A DNA stretch of 64,000 bases from JBFJKD01 sp041600415 (lineage in GTDB: Bacteria > Pseudomonadota > Gammaproteobacteria > Pseudomonadales > Porticoccaceae), in assembly GCA_041600415.1 (NCBI GenBank), contig JBFIKF010000004.1:1-64000 (forward strand), written 5' to 3'. This document shows, one piece after another, positions 34,062-44,313 of the stretch. Position 1 is the first letter of the stretch, and each line of letters starts with the position of its first letter. The notes under the pieces are model-generated. The model was not told the origin of the DNA, made no database searches, and saw only the letters and a program-made list of their open reading frames with translations. Both the position numbers and the translations under genes were made by a program.

Positions 34062-36011
34062 GTGACTCAAGTTGCCCCCTACGGCACCTGGACATCACCC
34101 GTCAGTCCCCAGTTGGTAGCCACCGCCGCCCCGGCCATGGAGCAACCCTCGGTAGACGGGGAAAATCTTTACTGGCTCGAATCGCGACCCTCGGAAAATG
34201 GTCGAACGACTATTTTTAAGCGAGACGGGCGGGGCGAAATTCGCGATATTTTACCCAATCCGCTCAGCGCCGGCAGCCGGGTTTACGAATACGGCGGTGC
34301 GCCCTATTTGGTGGTCGAGAACATCCTGTATTTTGTCCTCCAGGACGACCAGCGCATCTATCGCATGGGAGTGGACGCGGTTCGGCCGCAGCCGGAACCC
34401 CTCACCCCCGAGAATCAGGGCTATCGCTTTGCCGACCTGGTGCTGGATGCCACCCGCCAGCGTTTATTGTGTGTGGCGGAGCGGCATAGCGCTGACGCGC
34501 CGGAACCGCGTAATTTTATTGCGACGATACCCCTCGACGGTTCGCAGCAGGTCAGCGAACTGATAGGGGGAGCGGATTTTTATGCCTGTCCTCGCCTGAG
34601 TCCGGATCAACGCACACTCTCATGGCTATGCTGGAGCCACCCGCAAATGCCCTGGGACGGCAGCGAACTGTGGCGCGCTGGGATCGACGACCAGGGCTGT
34701 CCCACCCGGCCGCAGTGGGTTGCCGGAAACTCCGAGGAAAGTATTTGCCAACCGCAATGGTCCCCCGGCGGCGAATTATTTTTCGTATCGGATCGCAGTA
34801 ACTGGTGGAACCTCTATCGCCAGACGAACAGCGGGACCATTGAAGCAATCTATCCGATGTCCGCAGAATTTAGCGGCCCCCCGTGGCGGCTCGGCGTCGC
34901 CACCTACGGCTTCGATGCCCATCACCATGTGATTGCAGCCTACGCACAACATGGCCTGTGGTATCTCGCATCCATCCATTTAGATGGAAAAGCGGTTGCA
35001 AAAAAATTGCGCGATTTATCTGTTCCTTATTCCAGTATTGGGTCCGTAGCTATTACCGGCGCACAAGCCTGGTTGATTGGGGCGTCTCCCACCTGCACAA
35101 GTGTTCTGATCTGCATTGACATCGACAGCGGTGCAACGCAGCCGATTCACCCCCCCACTTCGTCGCCGTCACCGGCCGACGGCATATCCCCGGCACAGGC
35201 TATCAGTTTTCCGACCACCGACAACGGCACTGCCCACGGCTTTTACTACGCCCCGTGCAACCCGGAATTCTCCGGCCCGGCGGATACTCGACCGCCATTG
35301 ATCGTTATGTGCCACGGCGGTCCAACCGGCTGCGCCGACACTGCGCTGAACTATAAAATCCAGTTCTGGACCAGCCGCGGTTTCGCGGTAGTTGATATTA
35401 ACTACCGCGGCAGCACCGGTTACGGCCGCCGCTATCGGGATGCGCTGGCGGGTCTGTGGGGAATTGTCGACGTGGACGACGCGGTCGCTGGCGCGCGCCA
35501 CTTGATAGCCAGCGATCTGGCGGATCCCAACCGGATGATAATTCGCGGCAGCAGCGCGGGAGGTTACACGGTACTCGCCGCACTGACTCGGTACGACGAT
35601 TTTGGCGCGGGCGCCAGTTACTACGGTATTGGCGATCTGGAAATCCTGGCCCGGGACACCCACAAATTCGAATCCCGTTATCTCGATAAACTCATCGGTC
35701 CATACCCCGCAGCATGCAATGTTTACCAGGCGCGCTCACCGATTCACCATATCGACAAGCTGAGCAGTCCGGTTATTTTCTTTCAGGGGCTCGATGATCG
35801 GGTGGTGCCGCCCCAACAGGCGCAACTGATGGTGGAGGCCATGCAACGCAAGGGCCTGCCAGTAGCCTACGTCCCTTTCCCGGGAGAGGGCCATGGCTTT
35901 CGCCAGGCAGCGAACATAGCTACGGCATTACAGGCTGAACTGGAATTTTACCAACAGGTGTTCGCATTGCCGCCGCACGCGCCGGGTGCGCAACTGCCGG
36001 CCGAGCACTGA
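34062..36011 (+). CDS. S9 family (prolyl oligopeptidase-like) serine peptidase
   Basis: 649 aa with GTG start. Residues 1 to about 380 form a beta-propeller; the C-terminal alpha/beta-hydrolase has the nucleophile Ser498 in RGSSAGGYT, the acid in QGLDDRVVPP (about 575-584) and His611 in GEGHGF. VMCHGGPTGCADTALNY is the oxyanion region. No signal peptide is seen, so a cytoplasmic oligopeptidase or acyl-aminoacyl peptidase is likely. Tight spacing to yciH (6 nt) and greB (2 nt) points to one transcript. Confidence 0.9.
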   Translation: MTQVAPYGTWTSPVSPQLVATAAPAMEQPSVDGENLYWLESRPSENGRTTIFKRDGRGEIRDILPNPLSAGSRVYEYGGAPYLVVENILYFVLQDDQRIYRMGVDAVRPQPEPLTPENQGYRFADLVLDATRQRLLCVAERHSADAPEPRNFIATIPLDGSQQVSELIGGADFYACPRLSPDQRTLSWLCWSHPQMPWDGSELWRAGIDDQGCPTRPQWVAGNSEESICQPQWSPGGELFFVSDRSNWWNLYRQTNSGTIEAIYPMSAEFSGPPWRLGVATYGFDAHHHVIAAYAQHGLWYLASIHLDGKAVAKKLRDLSVPYSSIGSVAITGAQAWLIGASPTCTSVLICIDIDSGATQPIHPPTSSPSPADGISPAQAISFPTTDNGTAHGFYYAPCNPEFSGPADTRPPLIVMCHGGPTGCADTALNYKIQFWTSRGFAVVDINYRGSTGYGRRYRDALAGLWGIVDVDDAVAGARHLIASDLADPNRMIIRGSSAGGYTVLAALTRYDDFGAGASYYGIGDLEILARDTHKFESRYLDKLIGPYPAACNVYQARSPIHHIDKLSSPVIFFQGLDDRVVPPQQAQLMVEAMQRKGLPVAYVPFPGEGHGFRQAANIATALQAELEFYQQVFALPPHAPGAQLPAEH

Positions 36012-36013
36012 CC

Positions 36014-36550
36014 ATGGGACGTTACCGAACACCAACACCAGGCAGTGCCCCCTATATTACGCCCGAGGGCGCGGTTGCATTGCGCGCTGAATTACGCCAA
36101 CTGTGGAGCACCGAACGTCCACAGGTGACCGCAGCGGTTCACGAAGCCGCCAAAAATGGCGATCGCTCGGAAAACGGCGATTATATTTATGGCAAGCGAC
36201 GCCTGCGGGAAATTGATCGACGGGTGCGCTATCTACACCACCGGTTGGCGGAAATTAAGATCGTTGATCGTACACCCAACAACACCGAAAAAATCTATTT
36301 TGGCGCCTGGGTAACCTTGCACAACGAACGCGACGAATTATTGATTTATCGTATTGTCGGCGCGGACGAAATCGCTTTCTCTGCCGAGAACATCAGTGTT
36401 GATGGACCCCTGGCCAGAGCATTATTGGGAAAGGTGCCAGGACAAACAGTGGAAGTTCACGCTGGCGGCGTCAGTCACCGCTACTCCATAGTACGTATAC
36501 GCTATTCGGGCTCGAACGACTCTCCGCCCGACGCAGGTTTTACCTCGTAA
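36014..36550 (+). CDS. greB: Transcription elongation factor GreB
   Basis: 178 aa. The N-terminal coiled coil (YITPEGAVALRAELRQLW, then EAAKNGDRSENGDYIYGKRRLREIDRRVRYL) includes the acidic tip D-x-x-E of Gre factors that stimulates RNA cleavage by backtracked polymerase; the FKBP-like C-terminal domain follows. The C-terminal tail is about 15 residues longer than in E. coli GreB. Its last 49 bp overlap the 3' end of the convergent HD-GYP gene. Confidence 0.94.
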   Translation: MGRYRTPTPGSAPYITPEGAVALRAELRQLWSTERPQVTAAVHEAAKNGDRSENGDYIYGKRRLREIDRRVRYLHHRLAEIKIVDRTPNNTEKIYFGAWVTLHNERDELLIYRIVGADEIAFSAENISVDGPLARALLGKVPGQTVEVHAGGVSHRYSIVRIRYSGSNDSPPDAGFTS

Positions 36551-37875
36551 TTTTCCAGATAAATATCGTATTCTCCGTCTGTAAGTACTTTTTTAATCAA
36601 ATTATCCTTACTCAGCTCGCCGCTGTCGGTCAGATGCAACTCCAGGGTACGCTCGGCGATGGGTTGTTTGTTTTCGTCTCGCAACACCAGTACGGTGGGT
36701 AAATGACGGAATTTTTGTTTCGCGGAAATAACAATTCCCACCATGCCGTTGCGTAGCTCCACAATCGTACCCGGTGGATACGGGCCGATGGCCTTGATAA
36801 ATTGTAACGCCAGCTCATCGTCAAACTGGGAACCGCGATTTTCAAAAATAATTTTAATCGCCTCCATGGGCGAGCGGGCTTTGGCGTAACAGCGGTTACT
36901 GGTCATGGCATCGTAGGCATCGACAATAGAGATGACCCGGGCAAACTCCGGAATATCCTCCGCCGGTAGCCCACGTGGATAACCCTGTCCGTCCATCCGT
37001 TCGTGGTGATTAAAAGCTGCATCAATAGCTTTTTGGTCGACCCCAGAACTGGCTACCAGTAAATCACGCCCTTCGATGGTATGGCGCTGAATAGCGCGAA
37101 ATTCTTCGTCGGTAAGCCGGCCCGGCTTATCCAGAACATCAGGGGGCACACGCATTTTCCCCACATCGTGCAACAGGCCGCACAGACCCACGCTCTCCAG
37201 GTCTGCTTCGGAAAAATTAAGGTGGCGCCCAAATGCAATGGCCAGTACGCACACGTTAAGACAGTGTTCGGCGGTGTATTCGTTCTGGTGCTTGATCTTG
37301 GTCATCCACATCATGGCGTCGGGATTGCGCAAAATACTCGACACGCAGGACGTCACGGTACTACGGGCGCTTTCGGTACTAATCATATTACCCATTTGCG
37401 CGGCGGATAATATGCCATCGAGATTCTGCCGCGCTTCGCGAAAAGCCTGGCGTGCATACGGGTGTTCGGCCCGCGCCGACACGGAGTTCTTGTAAGCTGG
37501 CCGATTGCGCACCACTGGCGCCAGCACGCGTTTTGGTTTGCCGCGATTAATTTTGGTACTGACACCGCCGTAAAGCATTTTTCCGGTGGTCTGAATTTTT
37601 GGTGTACCCGCTTTGGGCATGAGTGTCGGGGCACCCGACTTCGCATTTTTTTTGGCCACGCCCGGGCGCAACACGTAAACGTGGTAACAATGCTCTTTGA
37701 GACTTCTAATTTGACTCGGGTGGCGAATTTCAAACCCCTGAATTAAAAATGGTGTTTCCAGCCAGGGACGATCCAGCTCGGCCACGAACATTCCCACCTG
37801 CAATTGACCCACCGGGGTTTTGATCAACTGCTCGGGCGTGTATTTTTTTTCGGTATCACTAAAAATATTGGCCAT
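36502..37875 (-). CDS. HD-GYP domain phosphodiesterase with N-terminal DUF3391 (copy 1)
   Basis: 457 aa from the ATG at 37873-37875. The N-terminal DUF3391 domain (TPVGQLQVGMFVAELDRPWLETPF) is followed by the HD-GYP domain: the HD pair in GLLHDVGKM (about residue 237) and HHERMDGQGYPRGL (about 290). Such proteins hydrolyse cyclic di-GMP to pGpG or GMP and lower biofilm and raise motility. The motif is complete, so activity is expected. A close paralogue lies 244 bp upstream. The 3' end overlaps greB by 49 bp in a tail-to-tail manner. Confidence 0.92.
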   Translation of the reverse strand: MANIFSDTEKKYTPEQLIKTPVGQLQVGMFVAELDRPWLETPFLIQGFEIRHPSQIRSLKEHCYHVYVLRPGVAKKNAKSGAPTLMPKAGTPKIQTTGKMLYGGVSTKINRGKPKRVLAPVVRNRPAYKNSVSARAEHPYARQAFREARQNLDGILSAAQMGNMISTESARSTVTSCVSSILRNPDAMMWMTKIKHQNEYTAEHCLNVCVLAIAFGRHLNFSEADLESVGLCGLLHDVGKMRVPPDVLDKPGRLTDEEFRAIQRHTIEGRDLLVASSGVDQKAIDAAFNHHERMDGQGYPRGLPAEDIPEFARVISIVDAYDAMTSNRCYAKARSPMEAIKIIFENRGSQFDDELALQFIKAIGPYPPGTIVELRNGMVGIVISAKQKFRHLPTVLVLRDENKQPIAERTLELHLTDSGELSKDNLIKKVLTDGEYDIYLENYEVKPASGGESFEPE

Positions 37876-38119
37876 AAATCTCGTATTCCCTGGTATGCGT
37901 GGGCCATCCGTTTTGCACATTGCGATGACCGTAACCGCCAACGGCCGCGGTACACCGTGTCCACGCGTTAAATATAGGACCGAACGCAACGAACATCAAC
38001 GGATAAATGGTTGAAATTGCCGGACGAGCACAACAGCCGAGTCATTATACGGGGCGTGGGTAATCGTCAACCGGAGAAAGGTATCAATGGCTGACCATTT
38101 GTTTGCCTCCAGGGACGGG

Positions 38120-39514
38120 CTAGTCGGCCTGGGCTGGAAGAATTTTGTGGCGAGTATCCAGGGTCGACAGCGCATCACCGGTCTCGACACGTAATGTATC
38201 GAGGTGTACGCCACAATCACCGTCTTTTAACACCCGTTTAATCAAGAATGTTTTGTCCAGGCTGCCCTTGTCGGTCTGACTCAAATCTATGATCTGCGAA
38301 GGAATTGGCGCGCCATTTTCATCCCGCACCACCAGGACAGTTGGCAAATGGCGAAACTTGTGTCGTCCCGATAACACTGCGCCCACCATACCATTACACA
38401 ATTGCACAAGGGTGCCAGGGGGGTACGGGCCAATAGCCCGTATAAACTGCAACGCAATGTCTTCATCGAACTGCGTGCCCTTGTTGGCGTAAAGGATTTT
38501 TTGTGCTTCGTAGGGGGTGCGGGCCGCCGCATAGGAGCGCCCGGAAATCATCGTATCGTAAGCGTCCAGCACCGCGATAATACGTGTGAATTCCGCTATT
38601 TCGTGGCCCCGCAACCCACGGGGGTAGCCGGTGCCATCAACCCGTTCGTGGTGGTTAAGCGCCACATCAAGCACCAGTTTGTGCAGGCCTTTGTGGGCCG
38701 CCAGGGACTGGTACCCGGCCTCGGTGTGACGCCGCAAATATTCCGCTTCCCGCTCCGTAAAAGGTTCTTTTTTATACAAAATTTCGGGCTTTATGCGCAT
38801 TTTACCGACGTCGTGCAATAGCCCACACAAGCCCAGCAACTGCAGTGCGCTATCGCTGTAACCCAGGTGTCGGCCAAACGCGACCGCCAGGATACACACG
38901 TCGAGGGAATGCTCGGCAATGTATTCGTCCTTGCGCTTGATTTTAGCCATCCACAGCAAGGCGTTCGGATTACGAAAAATACTCTCTGCACACGCCCTGA
39001 CGACCTGCTCGGCCCGCTCAGTATCCAGCATCTGTTCAACCGACACCGAACGCAAGATGTCTGTGACGTCAGTTCGAGCCAGTTCGTAAATAGCTCGAGC
39101 CTGGCTGTGTTCCTGTTCGACCGGAACCAGGTTGACGTGCGCCGGCTGGGACCGTAATTGCCGCTGACGAGCGGGCTTACCCCAACGCCGAACCTGATAG
39201 ATATCCCCGGCCTTCGCCGCATCGTGGGCCACGGAACGAATACCCGCCGGGGCCAGAGTTTTTTCTCCGCCCATCAGGCGGGAGCGTTCCCGGGCCACGT
39301 AAACGTGTCTGCAGTAGCTCATCAGCGTTCTGATCTGGCTTTGGTGGCGAATTTCAAAGCCCTGAATCAAAAACGGTGTTTCCAGCCAGGGACGATCCAG
39401 GTCGGCCACAAACATGCCAACCTGCAGCTTTCCAACTGGAGTTTTTTCCAGACCCTCGGGAATCTGCCCGCTGGAGCCTGGCTGTGCATATGTCGTCAAA
39501 CCCGGCTGCATCAT
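38120..39514 (-). CDS. HD-GYP domain phosphodiesterase with N-terminal DUF3391 (copy 2)
   Basis: 464 aa from the ATG at 39512-39514 (a GTG three codons earlier is possible). Same layout as copy 1: DUF3391 (TPVGKLQVGMFVADLDRPWLETPFLIQGFEIRH), a variable linker, then GLLHDVGKM and HHERVDGTGYPRGL. The C-terminal GTLVQLCNGMVGAVL...HLPTVLVVRDENG block is also shared with copy 1. The two copies differ mainly in the linker. An old tandem duplication is the simplest reading; each gene has its own upstream gap (at least 244 bp), so they may be controlled separately. Confidence 0.92.
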   Translation of the reverse strand: MMQPGLTTYAQPGSSGQIPEGLEKTPVGKLQVGMFVADLDRPWLETPFLIQGFEIRHQSQIRTLMSYCRHVYVARERSRLMGGEKTLAPAGIRSVAHDAAKAGDIYQVRRWGKPARQRQLRSQPAHVNLVPVEQEHSQARAIYELARTDVTDILRSVSVEQMLDTERAEQVVRACAESIFRNPNALLWMAKIKRKDEYIAEHSLDVCILAVAFGRHLGYSDSALQLLGLCGLLHDVGKMRIKPEILYKKEPFTEREAEYLRRHTEAGYQSLAAHKGLHKLVLDVALNHHERVDGTGYPRGLRGHEIAEFTRIIAVLDAYDTMISGRSYAAARTPYEAQKILYANKGTQFDEDIALQFIRAIGPYPPGTLVQLCNGMVGAVLSGRHKFRHLPTVLVVRDENGAPIPSQIIDLSQTDKGSLDKTFLIKRVLKDGDCGVHLDTLRVETGDALSTLDTRHKILPAQAD

Positions 39515-39767
39515 TCTATCCACACATGAGGTTGTGCACCGTTATCGACCACCGGCAGAGTTTTCTTAAGCGGTATTTGCTGCCCTCGCAGATCAGGGAT
39601 AAGCCTTGGTGCTGGCCAGGGAACACATCCACCAACATGTGCAGTTTTCCAGAATCCGATTTGCCGGGTAAAGATAACGGTTGCTATGATGCAGCGTCTA
39701 AGCGACGGATCCTGAATTGCCGATCACGATCTGCCCGCCAACCTGCTGCTCCGGGTACCCTGCTGTT

Positions 39768-42653
39768 ATGCCCTCTAATCTACTCCTCGATGCCAATGCC
39801 GGATACGACGACTTTGTAAACCGTCACATTGGACCACGGCCACAGGAAATCGCGGCGATGCTTGCTGCCCTCGGGGCCGACAGTCTGGAACAACTGGTTG
39901 AGAGTATTGTGCCGCCCGGTATCCTGAAGCGCGATGCACTCGAACTCCCCGGCCCCCGTTCCGAGCGCGACGCGCTGCAGGCGCTGGAGAGCATCGCCGA
40001 GCGCAACCAGCTATTTACCTCGCTGATCGGTCTCGGTTACCACAACACAATTACTCCCAACGTTATTTTGCGCAATGTGCTCGAAAACCCCGGCTGGTAC
40101 ACCGCCTACACCCCCTACCAACCAGAAATTTCCCAGGGCCGACTGGAAGCACTGTTAAATTTTCAGCAGATGGTAATCGACCTGACGGGCATGCCTCTGG
40201 CCAACGCCTCACTACTCGATGAGGCAACGGCCGCCGCAGAGGCGATGGCGATGGCGAAACGAGTGCAGCGCGATAGCGACTGTCAGACATTTTTCATGGC
40301 CGCGGATTGTCATCCACAAACCAAAGCAGTGGTGCGCACTCGGGCGGAGCACTTCGGATTCGACGTCGTCGAAGGCGATTCACACCAGGGCCTCGATCAG
40401 CACAAATACTTTGGCGCACTGCTGCAATACCCCGGTTCCAGCGGCGCGGTAAACCCACTCGATGAAACCATCGCACTGATTCACCAACAGGGCGCCCTGG
40501 CCATCGTGGCGGCGGATCTCATGAGCCTGGTGTTGCTACAGGCCCCCGGACATCTGGGTGCGGATATCGTCGTGGGCAGCGCCCAGCGCTTCGGTGTACC
40601 CCTCGGCTTCGGGGGTCCCCACGCGGCCTTTATGGCCTTTCGAGAAGACTACAAACGCGCTGCACCGGGACGCATTATTGGCGTATCAGTGGATGCGCGG
40701 GGCAACCCTGCGTTGCGTATGGCGATGCAAACCCGGGAACAACATATCCGCCGCGAAAAAGCCAACTCCAATATCTGTACATCCCAGGTGCTACTGGCAG
40801 TTATCAGTGCCTTTTACGCGGTGTATCACGGCCCGAAGGGCCTGCAGATCATTGCCCGTCGTATCCACGCCCTGACTAATTGTCTCGCGGGCGGGCTCGT
40901 CGCCATGGGTTACCAATTGCGCCACGATACCTGGTTTGACACCCTGACTGTCGAGGTTGGCGACCGGCGAAATGAACTCCTCGCACGCACCCGCGCCGCC
41001 CGTATTAATTTGTTCGCGCGAGACCAGTCGGCGCTAACCATCTCCCTCGACGAGACCAGTACCACGTCGTTGGTGGAGCAGCTACTTGACCTGTTTTGCC
41101 CCGATCATACCCGTCGCCACGACCTCTCCGCCGGCCAGCCCCGTCCCGGATTAACCGCGAACTTATGTCGTGCGGACAGAATATTGACCCACCCGGTTTT
41201 TAACAGTTATCACAGCGAAACGGAAATGCTGCGCTATCTGAAACGCCTGGAAAACAAGGACATGACCCTTGCCCATAGCATGATTCCCCTGGGTTCGTGC
41301 ACCATGAAACTTAATGCCAGCGCCGAGATGCTCCCGATCACCTGGCAAAAATTTGCCAACGTGCATCCATTCGTGCCCATGGAGCAGGCGCAGGGCTACC
41401 GACAACTATTCACCGAACTGGAGGCCATGCTGGCGACCTGTACCGGCTACAGCGCGGTGTCGCTGCAACCCAATGCAGGATCCCAGGGTGAATACGCGGG
41501 CCTGGTCGCCATCAAAAAATACCACGCCAGTCGCGGACAGGCGCACCGCGACATTTGCCTGATTCCCTCCTCTGCCCACGGCACGAACCCCGCCACCGCC
41601 CACATGGTGGGCCTGCGGGTGGTGGTGGTACGCTGCGACAGCGATGGCAATATCGATATGGACGATATGCGCGCCAAGGTTGCTGCCCACAGCGTCCATC
41701 TGTCGGCATTGATGGTGACGTACCCCTCGACCCACGGCGTGTTCGAGGAAAACATAACAGAGCTATGTGATCTAATTCACGAGCACGGTGGCCAGGTATA
41801 CATCGACGGCGCCAATCTCAATGCCATGGTGGGTATCGCGGAACCGGGACGCTTTGGCGGCGATGTCTCGCACCTGAATTTACATAAAACCTTTTGCATT
41901 CCCCACGGGGGTGGTGGGCCCGGCATGGGGCCGATTGCCGTGCGCGCCCATTTGGCACCGTTTTTACCCGCTCACCCTCTACAACAGATTCCGGAGAGCA
42001 GCGGGGAGAGCGGCACAGTCGCCGCCGCGCCCTGGGGTTCCGCGGGAATTTTGCCCATCCCCTGGATGTACATCACCATGATGGGCGCATCCGGTTTAAA
42101 AAAAGCCTCCCAGGTGGCCATCCTTAACGCCAACTACATCGCGGCGAAACTGGCGGATCACTTTCCGGTGCTGTATACCGGGCGCAACGGCCGTGTCGGC
42201 CACGAGTGTATTATCGATATTCGCGACCTTAAAGATGTCAGCGGCATCACCGAAGAAGATATCGCCAAACGTTTAATGGATTACGGTTACCACGCTCCCA
42301 CCATGTCCTTTCCGGTGGCGGGAACATTGATGATTGAGCCCACCGAAAGCGAGTCGCTGCAGGAGCTCAATCGCTTCATCGCCGCCATGATCGGCATTCG
42401 TGGGGAAATTGAGCAGGTGGCTAACGGCACCTGGGATCGCCTGAACAATCCCCTCAAACAAGCTCCCCATACGTTGAATGACCTGCTTGCCGAAAATTGG
42501 GAACGACCCTACAACAGAGAAACCGCGGCGCGCCCGGCGCCCTGGCTAAAGACCGCGAAAGTGTGGCCGACGGTTAATCGCATCGACAATGTCTATGGCG
42601 ACCGCCATCTGGTGTGCACTTGTCCGCCGCTCAGTGATTACCTGGACGACTAG
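39768..42653 (+). CDS. gcvP: Glycine dehydrogenase (decarboxylating), P protein of the glycine cleavage system
   Basis: 961 aa from the ATG at 39768, which gives the family start MPSNLLLDANAGYDDFVNRHIG; the frame is open 17 codons further up. It is the full single-chain P protein. The pyridoxal phosphate lysine is Lys707 in NLHKTFCIPHGGGGPG. It decarboxylates glycine and passes the aminomethyl group to GcvH. gcvT and gcvH are not adjacent and no glycine riboswitch is recognised in the 253-bp upstream gap, so it is regulated apart from its partners. Confidence 0.96.
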   Translation: MPSNLLLDANAGYDDFVNRHIGPRPQEIAAMLAALGADSLEQLVESIVPPGILKRDALELPGPRSERDALQALESIAERNQLFTSLIGLGYHNTITPNVILRNVLENPGWYTAYTPYQPEISQGRLEALLNFQQMVIDLTGMPLANASLLDEATAAAEAMAMAKRVQRDSDCQTFFMAADCHPQTKAVVRTRAEHFGFDVVEGDSHQGLDQHKYFGALLQYPGSSGAVNPLDETIALIHQQGALAIVAADLMSLVLLQAPGHLGADIVVGSAQRFGVPLGFGGPHAAFMAFREDYKRAAPGRIIGVSVDARGNPALRMAMQTREQHIRREKANSNICTSQVLLAVISAFYAVYHGPKGLQIIARRIHALTNCLAGGLVAMGYQLRHDTWFDTLTVEVGDRRNELLARTRAARINLFARDQSALTISLDETSTTSLVEQLLDLFCPDHTRRHDLSAGQPRPGLTANLCRADRILTHPVFNSYHSETEMLRYLKRLENKDMTLAHSMIPLGSCTMKLNASAEMLPITWQKFANVHPFVPMEQAQGYRQLFTELEAMLATCTGYSAVSLQPNAGSQGEYAGLVAIKKYHASRGQAHRDICLIPSSAHGTNPATAHMVGLRVVVVRCDSDGNIDMDDMRAKVAAHSVHLSALMVTYPSTHGVFEENITELCDLIHEHGGQVYIDGANLNAMVGIAEPGRFGGDVSHLNLHKTFCIPHGGGGPGMGPIAVRAHLAPFLPAHPLQQIPESSGESGTVAAAPWGSAGILPIPWMYITMMGASGLKKASQVAILNANYIAAKLADHFPVLYTGRNGRVGHECIIDIRDLKDVSGITEEDIAKRLMDYGYHAPTMSFPVAGTLMIEPTESESLQELNRFIAAMIGIRGEIEQVANGTWDRLNNPLKQAPHTLNDLLAENWERPYNRETAARPAPWLKTAKVWPTVNRIDNVYGDRHLVCTCPPLSDYLDD

Positions 42654-42672
42654 CGATTTGGACCACTACACA

Positions 42673-42692
42673 CCTGACCCGCCAAGGTCAGG
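42673..42692 (+). terminator. Hairpin after gcvP
   Basis: CCTGACC (42673-42679) and GGTCAGG (42686-42692) form a perfect 7-bp stem with a 6-base loop, 20 nt after the gcvP stop. No T-run follows, so it may be a transcript-stabilising stem or a Rho-assisted end rather than an intrinsic terminator. Confidence 0.4.
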
Positions 42693-42818
42693 GGAGGAAA
42701 TGGGCTGACTACAGGGTACTTTACCGGGAGCATCGAATAGGCTTTAATCCTCCGCTGGATCGATCATCAACCAGGCCTGTCATCTACCCCATCTGCGGCG
42801 ATAGCGAGGAAACCAGTC

Positions 42819-44252
42819 ATGGCTCAAGCAGCGCAAATCAAAGAGTTTGTAGCACCCCAAAATGACGCACAGCGTATATTTATGCGGCAAAAAGCCGCCT
42901 ATCGCGCTGACCCCTACCCCAGTTATGCACGCCGTATGGAGAACCTGACCAAACTGGAAAACCTGATCAACGACAATGCGGATGCCATCGCGTCAGCCAT
43001 CTCCAGTGATTTTGGCCACCGCAGCGTGATTGAAACCAAACTGGTGGAAATATTCAGTACCTTGTCCGGCATTCGGGACGCCCGCAAAAAACTCAAAAAA
43101 TGGATGAAACCCCGCAAGCGCCACGTGTCCATTTTGTTTGCCACCGGTAAAAATCGCGTAATACCCCAGCCAAAAGGTCTGATCGGTATCGTCGCTCCCT
43201 GGAATTACCCCTTGTTTTTGTGTACGGGTCCTCTTATAAGCGCCCTGGCCGCCGGCAATCGCTGCATGGTTAAACTGGCAACCAACTCGGACAATCTGTG
43301 CCGTCTCCTGCAAAAACTCTGCGCCGAGACATTCGGCGACGACCTGGTGGCATTTTTGCCGGGGGTACGCGGCTCCGAGTTCACCTCGCTGCCCTTCGAT
43401 CATATTATTTACACCGGTTCCGCCGAGAGCGGCCGCACCGTGATGAAATCCGCGGCGGAAAATCTGTGCCCGGTAACCCTGGAACTGGGTGGCAAATCGC
43501 CGACTATCGTATGCGATGATTTCGATCTCCAGGAAGCGGCACAACGCCTGTTGTACACCAAATTTCTCAATGCTGGCCAGACCTGTATCGCCCCCGATTA
43601 CCTGTTTTTGCCGGAAGGTAAAGTGGACGAATTTATTGCCCATGCCAAAAAAATAGTGGGTGACCGCTATCCCGATATTAACGAAGCAAGCTACACCTCG
43701 GTGATTGACGGTCCGTCCTTTACGCGCCTGCGTGAAACCCTGGATGATGCCGTTAGCAAGGGTGCGACAGCGGTAAGACTGGTGGACGGGGACTTTAACA
43801 GCGAATTGCGCAAGTTTCCGCCGCATCTGGTAATCAACGTCTCCCAGGACATGCGTTTATTGCAGGAGGAAATTTTTGGCCCGCTGCTGCCCATTATGAC
43901 GTACCGCTCCCTTGATGAAGTGCTCGATTATATTAACCAGCGGGATCGTCCCCTGGCGTTGTACGCCTTTACCCACAACAAACAAATTCAGGAAAAAATT
44001 CTCTATAGCACCCTTTCTGGCGGCGTATTATTTAACAACTGTCTATTCCACGCACTGCAACACGACCTGCCCTTTGGTGGTGTCGGCGCCAGCGGCATGG
44101 GGCATTACCACGGCTACGAAGGTTTTCTGGAATTCAGCAAGCTGCGACCAGTGTTCAATTTCCCCAAATTTGGTAAACCCGATCTGTTTTACCCCCCCTA
44201 TACCAACGCCCATGAAAAACTGTATGGCTTACTGAACAAGTTCAAGCTGTAA
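42819..44252 (+). CDS. Aldehyde dehydrogenase, coniferyl-aldehyde dehydrogenase type
   Basis: 477 aa, ALDH superfamily, class 3-like with no long N-terminal tail. General base Glu222 in LELGGKSP and nucleophile Cys256 in NAGQTCIAPDY; PWNYPLFLCTGPLISALAAGN is the NAD-binding region. It resembles CalB-type coniferyl/long-chain aldehyde dehydrogenases, which end in a hydrophobic C-terminal tail (here YPPYTNAHEKLYGLLNKF). It would oxidise aldehydes to acids. Convergent with dinB. Confidence 0.87.
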   Translation: MAQAAQIKEFVAPQNDAQRIFMRQKAAYRADPYPSYARRMENLTKLENLINDNADAIASAISSDFGHRSVIETKLVEIFSTLSGIRDARKKLKKWMKPRKRHVSILFATGKNRVIPQPKGLIGIVAPWNYPLFLCTGPLISALAAGNRCMVKLATNSDNLCRLLQKLCAETFGDDLVAFLPGVRGSEFTSLPFDHIIYTGSAESGRTVMKSAAENLCPVTLELGGKSPTIVCDDFDLQEAAQRLLYTKFLNAGQTCIAPDYLFLPEGKVDEFIAHAKKIVGDRYPDINEASYTSVIDGPSFTRLRETLDDAVSKGATAVRLVDGDFNSELRKFPPHLVINVSQDMRLLQEEIFGPLLPIMTYRSLDEVLDYINQRDRPLALYAFTHNKQIQEKILYSTLSGGVLFNNCLFHALQHDLPFGGVGASGMGHYHGYEGFLEFSKLRPVFNFPKFGKPDLFYPPYTNAHEKLYGLLNKFKL

Positions 44253-44313
44253 CGCAGGTTTATTAAGGTTGTGGGAAACCCGGGCGCAGATTGCACCGAG
44301 CTCGGGCTTTTCC

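Noticed and set aside
39515..39767. Possible glycine riboswitch before gcvP
   Set aside because: The conserved glycine-aptamer cores are not visible in this gap, so none is claimed.
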